Assembly: GCA_003554375.1 (NCBI GenBank)
Contig: PWGF01000516.1
Coordinates: forward strand, 1 to 7,714
Reading direction: 5' to 3'
Length of the DNA: 7,714 nucleotides
Source: Spirochaetaceae bacterium
Lineage (GTDB): Bacteria > Spirochaetota > Spirochaetia > DSM-27196 > SKKC01
In this document: positions 1 to 5,984 of the stretch, in pieces
Layout: every line of letters begins with the position of its first letter
How positions within the stretch are numbered: position 1 is the stretch's first letter
Notes under the pieces: model-generated
Told to the model about the DNA's origin: nothing
The model's input: the letters and a program-made list of their open reading frames with translations, nothing else
Databases searched by the model: none
Made by a program: the position numbers and the translations under genes

Positions 1-381
1 ACCATCGAGGCGGACATCATCAAGCAGAAGCTTCCGACGGTAGACGGCGGATATAAGGCGCTCAACAGCGGCGGAACCAAGTTTGGAAAGTTCGATGAGA
101 AGATGTATACCGAGCTTTCCGGCGACCATCCGATCGACATGACTCGCTATCAGGTGATGAACAACTACATGGGTCGGGCAGGCCTGATCAACTCCGGCGG
201 AGCCAGCTCCGGCGAAAGCGATCTTCAAGAAGCCGCCATCACCGCGGTCATCAACAAGCGCGCAGGCGGCATGGGCTTGATCAGCGGACGCAAAGCGTTC
301 CAGCGCCCCATGAAGGAGGGAGTCCAGCTCCTCAATACTATCCAGGATGTCTATCTGGACAACGACATCACCGTAGCGTAA
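1..381 (+). CDS. fbaB: Class I fructose-bisphosphate aldolase (DhnA/FbaB type), C-terminal part
   Basis: The reading frame is open from base 1 and stops with TAA at 379-381, giving the last 126 residues; the start lies outside the window. The enzyme cleaves fructose 1,6-bisphosphate to dihydroxyacetone phosphate and glyceraldehyde 3-phosphate through a Schiff base, in the cytoplasmic glycolytic/gluconeogenic pathway. The fragment carries the block ADIIKQKLP near its beginning, probably holding the Schiff-base lysine region (Lys8/Lys10 of the fragment; which one is not decided here). It then has MGRAGLINSGG, the phosphate-binding NKRAGGMGLISGRKAFQ, and the family-typical end QDVYLDNDITVA. These match the C-terminus of E. 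coli FbaB as I remember it and the related chlamydial-type aldolases. Full family length is about 350 residues, so roughly two thirds is missing. The fragment has no frameshift. It converges on the minus-strand gene at 525-1085. Confidence 0.93.
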   Translation, partial: TIEADIIKQKLPTVDGGYKALNSGGTKFGKFDEKMYTELSGDHPIDMTRYQVMNNYMGRAGLINSGGASSGESDLQEAAITAVINKRAGGMGLISGRKAFQRPMKEGVQLLNTIQDVYLDNDITVA

Positions 382-420
382 CGACGCTTACGCCCCGCCT
401 TCCCTCTGCGGCGCGCCGTT

Positions 421-448
421 GCCGTGCCGGCCACGTGGTCGGCGCGGC
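421..448. terminator. GC-rich hairpin between convergent genes, possible bidirectional terminator
   Basis: The two 14-nt halves (GCCGTGCCGGCCAC and GTGGTCGGCGCGGC) are complementary along their whole length apart from two G-U pairs on the plus-strand RNA. This allows a stem of about 12 bp closed by an ACGT loop. It lies 40 bp after the aldolase stop and 77 bp beyond the stop of the convergent minus-strand gene. No T-run follows on either side, so it is not a canonical intrinsic terminator. Rho-assisted termination or transcript 3'-end protection would fit equally well. The remaining bases of 382-524 show only GC-rich short repeats. Confidence 0.4.
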
Positions 449-524
449 AGCCGGCGCCGCAGCCGGGGCCAAGGGTAGCGCGCGGCATCTCAGAAGCCGC
501 CGACTGCCGGCACGTCGTCCGGCC

Positions 525-1085
525 CTATCGCACACGAGGCATGTAGATTGCGTCGCGGTTAGTTCCGAGCGACTCCCGGAGCGAAGGTTTCTCCTTCTGA
601 TCGAGCTCCGATAGCGGCTCCGGCTCAGGCGAATAATCTCGCGAAATCCCGGGGCTCAGCTCCTTACGCCAGGGGGGCTGTTGCTCGTGCTCCGAATCCG
701 ACTCGTACTCGATGATCCTCCGGATGGACAGGCGTTTCTTGCCTTCCTCCACCACAGGCTCTTTGTCGATTACGCCGAAACGCCCCCGTCCGATATACGC
801 AATACGCTGGTCGGTCCCCACATTCTCGGTCTCCGAGAGTTCCTCCACGATGCACTCGAGGTGCGCAGGGCGACGTGTCCGTCCATGCGCGATCGCAGTA
901 AAGGGATCTTTGATTTCGCCTCCGCAGACAGGGCAAGGGTCGTAGTCACGGTCGGGAACGGGATCCGGCATCTTGACGTACATCTCGCTTCGACGGCGAC
1001 CTCTTGGCCCTCCCTTGCCCCCGCGCTGCTTCCGTTTCTTCCTGTTGTTCGACTGGGCCTTCCGGCTCTTCGCGTTACCTGCCAT
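525..1085 (-). CDS. Small basic Cys/His (putative zinc-binding) protein, spirochaete-type hypothetical
   Basis: This is a 186-residue protein of unknown function. Residues 1-33 are extremely rich in Lys, Arg, Gly and Asn, suggesting contact with nucleic acid or ribosomes. A compact core follows: Cys51-x2-Cys54 (CPVCGGEI) and His75-x2-Cys78 (PAHLEC), together a plausible single zinc site, then YIGRGRFGVI at 97-106. The C-terminal part from about 125 is charged and Pro/Glu-rich, probably disordered. I associate this core with conserved hypothetical proteins of Spirochaetes; that is memory, not a search. The ATG at 1085 is preceded by GGGAGGTG at good spacing. The gene starts 42 bp after the HAD phosphatase stop, so both are probably co-transcribed. 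No membrane segment or signal peptide is seen. RNA binding is inferred only from composition. Confidence 0.82.
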   Translation of the reverse strand: MAGNAKSRKAQSNNRKKRKQRGGKGGPRGRRRSEMYVKMPDPVPDRDYDPCPVCGGEIKDPFTAIAHGRTRRPAHLECIVEELSETENVGTDQRIAYIGRGRFGVIDKEPVVEEGKKRLSIRRIIEYESDSEHEQQPPWRKELSPGISRDYSPEPEPLSELDQKEKPSLRESLGTNRDAIYMPRVR

Positions 1086-1127
1086 CGCTACACCTCCCGG
1101 GTTTGAGATTCGCGCCGCGACGGCGGC

Positions 1128-1889
1128 CTACGAGCTGATGAACCACTGCTGGATATCCTCCACCGACAGCTCTCCGAGTCCGCCCACCACGATGTGCGCC
1201 CCGCGCTCTTTCAGCGCTTGGGCGTGCTCTCCCGAACCAATCCCGATCACCAGGCCGAAGTTCCCGCGCTTTCCGGCTTCGACGCCGGAGTAGGCGTCCT
1301 CGACCATGGCCGACCGCTGCGGATCGGCGGAGAGTCGTTCGGCCGCAGTGAGGAAAATATCCGGGGCGGGCTTCCCGGAGAGCCCGAGTTCCGCGCTCGT
1401 GTTCCCATCCACGACCGTTTCGAATAGGTCCAGAAACCCGGTCTGTGCCAGGATGAAGCCGGCATTCTTGCTTGATGAAGCGACGGCCACTCGGATGCCC
1501 TTCTCCCGGAGCCCTTTGACCAGGTCCACGCTCCCGTCAAGCACATCCACGCCGTCGCGCGCGACCACCTCGCGAAACCGCTGGTTCTTCCGATTTCCGA
1601 CCCCGCACACCGTCGCCTGCCCGGGATCGTCGGACGGATCGCCCCAGGGCAACTCCACGCCCCGGCTCGCCAGAAAAGAAGCCACGCCATCATAACGCGG
1701 CTTGCCGTCGACATAGGGAATGTAATCGTCGCCATGGGTGAACTCCCGTCGCATCACCTCCGGAAGATCCGCACGGCTCTGAAGAAACTCGTCAAAGGTT
1801 TCTTTCCATGCGACGAAATGGGTGCGAGCGGTTGCCGTGATTACTCCGTCCAGGTCGAAGACAACGGCTTGACAGGCATTCGTTTTCAT
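1128..1889 (-). CDS. HAD-superfamily phosphatase, beta-phosphoglucomutase family (PgmB-like)
   Basis: This is a 253-residue cytoplasmic HAD hydrolase with all four motifs. Motif I is FDLDGV with nucleophile Asp12 and acid/base Asp14. Motif II is the Ser run ASSSKN (137-142). Motif III is Lys173 in GKPAPD. Motif IV is VEDA with Glu197 and Asp198 binding Mg2+. The helical cap between motifs I and II (about 18-115) contains YVDGKPRYDGVASFL and GNRKN, the signature of the beta-phosphoglucomutase-like subgroup. Family members interconvert beta-glucose 1-phosphate and glucose 6-phosphate, or act as sugar phosphatases. No disaccharide phosphorylase or trehalose gene is visible nearby, so the substrate is open. 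The ATG at 1889 has GGAGGAGG (minus strand, 1893-1900) just upstream, a strong ribosome site that fixes the start. It is probably the first gene of a two-gene operon with the Cys/His protein downstream. Confidence 0.9.
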   Translation of the reverse strand: MKTNACQAVVFDLDGVITATARTHFVAWKETFDEFLQSRADLPEVMRREFTHGDDYIPYVDGKPRYDGVASFLASRGVELPWGDPSDDPGQATVCGVGNRKNQRFREVVARDGVDVLDGSVDLVKGLREKGIRVAVASSSKNAGFILAQTGFLDLFETVVDGNTSAELGLSGKPAPDIFLTAAERLSADPQRSAMVEDAYSGVEAGKRGNFGLVIGIGSGEHAQALKERGAHIVVGGLGELSVEDIQQWFISS

Positions 1890-2104
1890 GCGCCTCCTCC
1901 GCTTCTATCGGAACGTCTGACTGCGTCACAGGTTGCGAAACGCCCTGTAGTAATGCCGGCGTTCGAATGCGGCGCGGCCGGCCGTTTCCGACAGACCAAG
2001 CTATCCATGGTTGCTGTCTATAGAATCGCGCGTCACGAAGATCGTTTCAAGAGGGTAGAACCACGGCGGACGCCAGGCCGGCTCGGCTGAGAGCTGCGGT
2101 GGGT

Positions 2105-2133
2105 TTGACACAACGAGCCTGCATAGCTATTGT
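2105..2133 (+). promoter_or_regulatory. Sigma70-type promoter candidate upstream of ftsH
   Basis: A perfect -35 hexamer TTGACA (2105-2110) is followed after exactly 17 bp by TATTGT (2128-2133), which matches 4 of 6 positions of the -10 consensus. Transcription would begin near 2140, about 280 nt before the ftsH start codon. The direct repeat GCATA(G/T)CTAT at 2121-2130 and 2138-2147 overlaps the -10 element and the predicted start and could be a regulator site. The match is unusually good for DNA this GC-rich. Confidence 0.6.
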
Positions 2134-2163
2134 TGAGGCATATCTATGCTGGGTGCAGAGTGT

Positions 2164-2197
2164 GGAATGCAGGCAATTCCGTTGGTAGCCTGCCAAC
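2164..2197 (+). promoter_or_regulatory. Two back-to-back 5-bp/7-nt hairpins with complementary loops in the ftsH leader
   Basis: Hairpin A has stem GGAAT (2164-2168) with ATTCC (2176-2180) and loop GCAGGCA. Hairpin B begins at the next base, with stem GTTGG (2181-2185) with CCAAC (2193-2197) and loop TAGCCTG. CAGGC of loop A (2170-2174) is the exact complement of GCCTG of loop B (2188-2192), so the loops could kiss or swap to an alternative long stem. It lies about 25 nt after the predicted transcription start. It resembles no riboswitch class I know. Confidence 0.4.
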
Positions 2198-2221
2198 AGC
2201 GCCGGCTCAGCAAATGGCATA

Positions 2222-2241
2222 CCGACAAATATTTGCGTCGG
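2222..2241 (+). repeat. Hairpin with AT-rich palindromic core in the ftsH leader
   Basis: CCGAC (2222-2226) pairs with GTCGG (2237-2241) around an AT-rich centre that is itself part of the 10-bp palindrome CAAATATTTG (2226-2235). The low-GC centre stands out against its surroundings. It could be an RNA hairpin of the leader or a DNA operator; the sequence alone does not decide. Confidence 0.35.
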
Positions 2242-2306
2242 CACGCCACTTCTGGCAACTGCACTCGATGCTCTCGGTTCGAGTCGAAGCTTCAGGAGAT
2301 GTGCGC

Positions 2307-2333
2307 CGTGCCCGGCCGTACTCGGCGGGCATG
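2307..2333 (+). repeat. Strong GC-rich hairpin in the ftsH leader
   Basis: TGCCC (2309-2313) pairs with GGGCA (2327-2331), and GCCG (2315-2318) with CGGC (2323-2326) around a TACT loop, with one bulged G at 2314. The outer stem extends by a G-U and a C-G pair to 2307/2333. A T-run follows at 2353-2357, too far (about 20 nt) for a standard intrinsic terminator. An attenuator-like role is therefore only a possibility. Confidence 0.35.
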
Positions 2334-2419
2334 CGGCCCCGCGGGACTTGGATTTTTGGTCGGTTCCGTTACATTATTTAGCACAGGGCTGCGTAACGCG
2401 GCCCAGTGAGTAGGATCCT

Positions 2420-4447
2420 ATGCCGGACGGAAACATGGACAACAACGATCAGGGCAACAAGCTCCCCGGCGACGGCCAGGGTGAGCAGAAGCCCGCAAGC
2501 CAGAGCTACAAATACTTCGTCTTCTTCTTGATCATTCTTTTTCTGATCCCGGTCATCGCCAACATGTTCATGGCTGACCAAGACCAAGATCAGATCGCGT
2601 ATAGCCGCTTTCGCCAGGAGGTCAAGAACGGGAACGTCCTGGAAGTCACGGTACAGGACGACCGCATCGAGGGGACGTTCCGCCCCCAAGACGACGCTCC
2701 GGAACAGAGCTTTGTGACGTACGTGCCATCTTTCGGAGACACTGATCTCCTCCAGCTTCTAGAAGAGCAGAACGTCCAGGTCCGGACGGAACCTGCCCAG
2801 GATTTCAACCTCTTCACCGTGATCCTCAATATACTTCCGCTCTTCATCTTCATCTGGATCGGCATTATTCTCTTCCGAAGCATGCGTCAACAGGGCCGAA
2901 ACATCTTTTCGATCAACCAGAACAAGGCCAAGCTCTACAAGAAGACCAAAGAGAGTACAACCTTCGACGATGTAGCGGGAGCCTCCGGCCCCAAGGAGGA
3001 GATCCAGGAGATCGTCGATTATCTCAAGCATCCGGAGAAATATCAGAATCTGGACGCGCGCACCCCGAAAGGAGTGCTTCTGCTGGGCCCCCCAGGGACC
3101 GGAAAGACGCTAATCGCGCGCGCCATTGCCGGAGAAGCAGACGTCCCCTTCTACAGCATGAGCGGGTCGGACTTCATGGAGATGTTCGTCGGCGTCGGCG
3201 CTGCGCGCGTCCGCAAGCTCTTCGAAGAGGCAAAGCGAAACGCGCCAAGCATTATCTTCGTGGACGAGCTGGATTCGGTCGGCCGGCACCGCGGCGCAGG
3301 CCTCGGCGGCGGCCATGACGAGCGAGAGCAGACGCTCAACCAGCTCCTCTCGGAGCTGGACGGATTCGAGCAGAACGACAGCACCATCATCATCGCCGCA
3401 ACCAACCGCCCGGATATCCTGGATCCGGCTCTTCTCCGCCCGGGCCGATTCGACCGCCGTATAACTGTTGGGCTGCCCAGCCTTAACGACCGCGTTGAGA
3501 TCCTCAAGGTCCACGCACGCAAGAAGCCGCTCGCGCCGGATGTGGATATGCAAGCCGTTGCGCGCGGGTGCCCCGGATTCAGCGGCGCGGATCTTCAGAA
3601 CCTGCTCAACGAAGCCGCCCTCCTGGCCGCGCGTGAGCGCAAAGCCGTTATCGAGCATCGCCACATTAACCAAGCGCGGGACAAGATCCTCATGGGGCTT
3701 GAACGGAGAAACCTACAGATAACGGACGAAGAGCGGAAGATCATCGCCTACCATGAGGCGGGTCACGCGGTGCTCGCGGCAGTGCTCCCGCACACGGATC
3801 CGCTTCACAAGGTGACTATCATCCCTCGTGACTTCTCCATGGGGGTCACTCAGCAGCTCCCGGAACATGAGAAATACGTCTACAGCCGCGAGTACCTCAA
3901 CGATCGGCTGGTCGTGACCCTTGGCGGACGCGCCGCGGAAGACCTGGTAATTCATTCGGTTTCGAGCGGGGCTGAGAATGACTTTCACGAGTCGACCAAG
4001 CTCGCGCGCCGGATGGTCTCGGCTTGGGGCATGTCGGAGAAGATCGGGCCACTTTCTGTTGCCGCCGAACGCCAGAACGTGTTTCTCGGCGAGCAAATCG
4101 GACACCAACGCGAGCACTCGGACGAGACTGCTCGTGAGGTAGACCTGGAAGTCCAGAGCCTCCTCCTTGCCTCCTACGAACGAGCCAAGAATACGCTCCA
4201 ACAGTACCGCGACGCGCTGGAAGCGGTAGCCCAAGCACTCCTCGACCGTGAGGAGTTGAGCGGCAAAGAGGTGCTGGAATGCGCGGGCTTGCCTCCCAAG
4301 GACGAGGAGGCCGCCGCTCAAGGTGCCGCGGTCGCCGACCAGTCACAGCAACCGCAGCACCACGCATCCGGGGCCGGATCGGATGGTTCGCCTTCGGAGC
4401 CGGACGTCTCAGGCACAGACGAGGGCGAAGCAGGCCGTCGGCCGTAA
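2420..4447 (+). CDS. ftsH: ATP-dependent zinc metalloprotease FtsH
   Basis: This complete 675-residue protein is a hexameric membrane AAA+ protease that extracts and degrades membrane and short-lived cytoplasmic proteins. Transmembrane helix 1 is at about 31-52, followed by a periplasmic domain at 53-130 and helix 2 at about 131-153. The AAA+ module has Walker A GPPGTGKT (223-230), pore loop FVGVG (256-260) and Walker B IIFVDELD (278-285). Its second region of homology (327-346) has arginine fingers Arg340 and Arg343. The peptidase carries HEAGH (445-449) and the third zinc ligand Asp521. All catalytic residues are present. The tail from about 627 is Ala/Gln/Ser/Glu-rich and probably disordered. 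ATG 2420 has only AGGA (2412-2415) close by, inside the palindrome TAGGATCCTA; ATG 2435, preceded by GGACGG, is an alternative. The gene appears monocistronic and converges on fabF. Confidence 0.98.
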   Translation: MPDGNMDNNDQGNKLPGDGQGEQKPASQSYKYFVFFLIILFLIPVIANMFMADQDQDQIAYSRFRQEVKNGNVLEVTVQDDRIEGTFRPQDDAPEQSFVTYVPSFGDTDLLQLLEEQNVQVRTEPAQDFNLFTVILNILPLFIFIWIGIILFRSMRQQGRNIFSINQNKAKLYKKTKESTTFDDVAGASGPKEEIQEIVDYLKHPEKYQNLDARTPKGVLLLGPPGTGKTLIARAIAGEADVPFYSMSGSDFMEMFVGVGAARVRKLFEEAKRNAPSIIFVDELDSVGRHRGAGLGGGHDEREQTLNQLLSELDGFEQNDSTIIIAATNRPDILDPALLRPGRFDRRITVGLPSLNDRVEILKVHARKKPLAPDVDMQAVARGCPGFSGADLQNLLNEAALLAARERKAVIEHRHINQARDKILMGLERRNLQITDEERKIIAYHEAGHAVLAAVLPHTDPLHKVTIIPRDFSMGVTQQLPEHEKYVYSREYLNDRLVVTLGGRAAEDLVIHSVSSGAENDFHESTKLARRMVSAWGMSEKIGPLSVAAERQNVFLGEQIGHQREHSDETAREVDLEVQSLLLASYERAKNTLQQYRDALEAVAQALLDREELSGKEVLECAGLPPKDEEAAAQGAAVADQSQQPQHHASGAGSDGSPSEPDVSGTDEGEAGRRP

Positions 4448-4466
4448 CCCCTGTTGACAGCCGGAC

Positions 4467-4493
4467 CGGAGGCCGGCCTCCGCCCCAGGCGGA
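4467..4493. terminator. Overlapping GC-rich inverted repeats after ftsH, possible terminator
   Basis: A perfect 16-bp palindrome CGGAGGCCGGCCTCCG (4467-4482) starts 20 bp after the ftsH stop. It overlaps a second hairpin, TCCGCC (4479-4484) with GGCGGA (4488-4493) around a CCA loop. The two cannot form at once. No T-run follows directly. Placement between convergent genes supports a role in ending ftsH transcription, but the canonical signature is missing. Confidence 0.38.
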
Positions 4494-4559
4494 TCGCCGG
4501 CGCGGCATTCCTGCCACATTGTTTCCTGGAGTTCTGTGAAACGACTGTATAGCTCGTCC

Positions 4560-4601
4560 CGCGGGCCAGGCCGGCCGCGCTGCAAGCGCGATCAGCCCGC
4601 G
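4560..4601 (-). terminator. Nested hairpin directly after the fabF stop codon
   Basis: The arms CGCGGGC (4560-4566) and GCCCGCG (4595-4601) form a perfect 7-bp stem starting at the base next to the fabF stop codon. Inside lies a second perfect hairpin, CGCGCT (4576-4581) with AGCGCG (4585-4590) around a 3-nt loop. No T-run follows in the minus direction, so a Rho-dependent or processing role is as likely as intrinsic termination. Confidence 0.4.
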
Positions 4602-5849
4602 TTACTCTTCGTACCGCTTGAGCAGCAGCACGCCATTGTGCCCCCCGAATCCAAGACTATTCGACATAGCGACACGCACCGGAGCCTCCACCCCGACGTT
4701 CGGAACGTAATCCAGATCGCAGCCCTCGCCCGGTTCGTGGAGATTGATTGTCGGCGGAATGTAGCCGTTTCGAATGGCAAGCGCACAGACTAGCGCCTCG
4801 AAGCCGCCCGCAGCACCGATGAGATGCCCACTCATCGACTTGGACGACGACACTTTCACGCGATACGCATGCTCTCCCAAGACCTCTTTGATGGCTTTGG
4901 TCTCGGTCGGGTCGTTGATGGCGGTCGAAGTGCCGTGCGCGTTCACGTAGTCGATCTCCTCGGGCGCGATGCCGGCATCCGCAATCGCCCCTTCCATGGC
5001 TTCCCGAGCGCCGCGTCCTTCCGGATGAGGTTGAGTCAGGTGGTTTGCGTCGCACGAGATGCCGCTTCCGATCACCTCCGCATAGATGGAAGCTCCGCGC
5101 TTGCGCGCGTGCTCAAGACTCTCGACAACTACGATTCCGGCACCCTCCGCCAGAACGAACCCATCTCGGTCCTTGTCGAACGGCCGTGAGGCTTCCTCCG
5201 GACGGTCGTTGTAGTTGCCGGCAAGCGCGTGGATAACATTGAATCCAGCCAAGCCCATCTCGGTGATACAGGCTTCCACGCCTCCGGCGATCACGAAATC
5301 ACCGTGCCCGGCTCGCACCCAGTGGAACGCGTTGCCGATTGCATCAGTCCCGCTGGCACATGCCGTGGCAACCGAGTAGGCCGGCCCGTGCAAGCCGAAG
5401 TGTATCGCCACGTTGCCGGGCCCAATGTTGCTGATCAGCTTCGGAATAGTCATTGGCGGTACTCTGCTCGGCCCCTTGTCAAAGAGCACGCGATACGAAG
5501 CCTCAAGCGTCTCGAATCCTCCGATCCCGACCCCCATGATCGTACCGGCACGTGCCGGATCGAAGCTTCCCTGCTCGAGTCCCGCATCCGCCATCGCCTC
5601 GATCGCGGATGCGGTTGCATACTGTGAGAAGCGGTCCATCTTCCTTGCCTCTCGGCGATCCATGAAGTCGGTCGGGTTAAAACCCTTGACTTCCCCGGCG
5701 ATTTTGGTTACGTGCTCGGAAGGATCGAACCGCGTAATCGGACCGATGCCGCTTCTGCCTGCCTTCAGCGCTTCCCACGTATCCGTCACGCTGTTCGCCA
5801 ACGGATTGACCGTCCCCAGCCCCGTCACAACAACTCGCTGTCTCTCCAT
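4602..5849 (-). CDS. fabF: Beta-ketoacyl-[acyl-carrier-protein] synthase II (FabF)
   Basis: This complete 415-residue cytosolic thiolase-fold enzyme condenses malonyl-ACP with acyl-ACP in fatty-acid elongation. The Cys-His-His/Lys apparatus is intact: nucleophile Cys164 in ATACASGTDA, His305 in NAHGTST, Lys337 in SSSKSMSGH, and His342. The gating Phe401 lies in the glycine-rich loop SLGFGGHN near the C-terminus. The start MERQRVVVTGLG is typical of the family, and AGAGGAAG (minus strand, 5855-5862) sits 5-6 nt upstream. The open frame continues 94 codons further upstream, but that part has no family similarity and lacks a ribosome site, so it is excluded. Length agrees with the usual 410-415. 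No acyl-carrier-protein gene adjoins it. It is transcribed away from the ChaN-like gene and fabH. Confidence 0.97.
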   Translation of the reverse strand: MERQRVVVTGLGTVNPLANSVTDTWEALKAGRSGIGPITRFDPSEHVTKIAGEVKGFNPTDFMDRREARKMDRFSQYATASAIEAMADAGLEQGSFDPARAGTIMGVGIGGFETLEASYRVLFDKGPSRVPPMTIPKLISNIGPGNVAIHFGLHGPAYSVATACASGTDAIGNAFHWVRAGHGDFVIAGGVEACITEMGLAGFNVIHALAGNYNDRPEEASRPFDKDRDGFVLAEGAGIVVVESLEHARKRGASIYAEVIGSGISCDANHLTQPHPEGRGAREAMEGAIADAGIAPEEIDYVNAHGTSTAINDPTETKAIKEVLGEHAYRVKVSSSKSMSGHLIGAAGGFEALVCALAIRNGYIPPTINLHEPGEGCDLDYVPNVGVEAPVRVAMSNSLGFGGHNGVLLLKRYEE

Positions 5850-5866
5850 CTCAACTTCCTCTCGAC

Positions 5867-5878
5867 ATCGATATCGAT
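5867..5878. promoter_or_regulatory. 12-bp perfect palindrome just upstream of the fabF ribosome site
   Basis: ATCGATATCGAT is a perfect palindrome ending 5 bp before the fabF Shine-Dalgarno sequence and 17 bp before its start codon. It is AT-richer than its surroundings. It could be a regulator site in the fabF leader, or chance; no known regulator is recognised. Confidence 0.25.
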
Positions 5879-5948
5879 TCTCACGTGCACGAATTTCCCG
5901 CGCTCGACGCATGCCGCCAATAATCGGTCGCCGACCGACGCCCGGAGC

Positions 5949-5957
5949 AGTGTAGCA
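5949..5957 (-). promoter_or_regulatory. Possible extended -10 promoter for fabF
   Basis: The minus strand reads TGCTACACT, an extended -10 form (TGn) with TACACT matching 4 of 6 positions. No convincing -35 hexamer is present 16-18 bp upstream, which extended -10 promoters can tolerate. It would give a fabF leader of roughly 90 nt containing the palindrome at 5867-5878. Confidence 0.25.
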
Positions 5958-5984
5958 CGGACGATACGGGGCTTGTACAGTCCC

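Larger units (their letters stand above)
1890..2419. other. 530-bp non-coding divergent region between the PgmB-like gene and ftsH
   Basis: No credible gene is seen in either strand. The open frames of 65-118 codons here overlap one another, lack ribosome sites and have no recognisable family or membrane pattern. The half near the PgmB-like gene (1890-2100) shows no promoter I would defend for the minus strand; the best is a weak TTGAAA (2045-2050) with AT-rich sequence around TCTATAGA (2017-2024) at the wrong spacing. The half near ftsH contains a good promoter (2105-2133) and a chain of hairpins (2138-2149, 2164-2197, 2222-2241, 2307-2333). It therefore most likely acts as a long structured ftsH leader, or encodes a separate small RNA. 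Confidence 0.6.

Noticed and set aside
2275..2286. GGTTCGAGTC resembling a tRNA T-arm.
   Set aside because: The flanking bases do not form the 5-bp T stem, and no acceptor stem, anticodon arm or CCA-side pairing can be found around it.
2348..2375. TTGGAT-N16-TACATT as an ftsH-proximal promoter.
   Set aside because: It has only 3 of 6 and 4 of 6 matches with 16-bp spacing, clearly weaker than the promoter at 2105-2133. It is kept only as a remote alternative.
2130..2409. Two overlapping plus-strand open frames of 83 and 87 codons, and a minus-strand one of 65 codons (2047-2244).
   Set aside because: They overlap one another in different frames, lack ribosome sites, have uneven Cys/Arg-rich composition and show no recognisable motif. 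A structured leader explains the region better.
3110..4517. Long minus-strand open frames of 187, 202 and 206 codons inside and beyond ftsH.
   Set aside because: They are antisense to a complete ftsH with intact motifs and are typical by-products of GC-rich codon use.
1976..4576. The octamer GGCCGGCC at 1976, 4471 and 4569 as a family of intergenic repeat elements.
   Set aside because: A fourth copy lies inside fabF (5379-5386), the flanks are unrelated, and such palindromes are common in GC-rich DNA.
5545..5558. Perfect 14-bp palindrome CCGGCACGTGCCGG as an operator.
   Set aside because: It lies well inside fabF and encodes ordinary conserved residues (around PARAGTIMG), so codon constraint and GC bias explain it.
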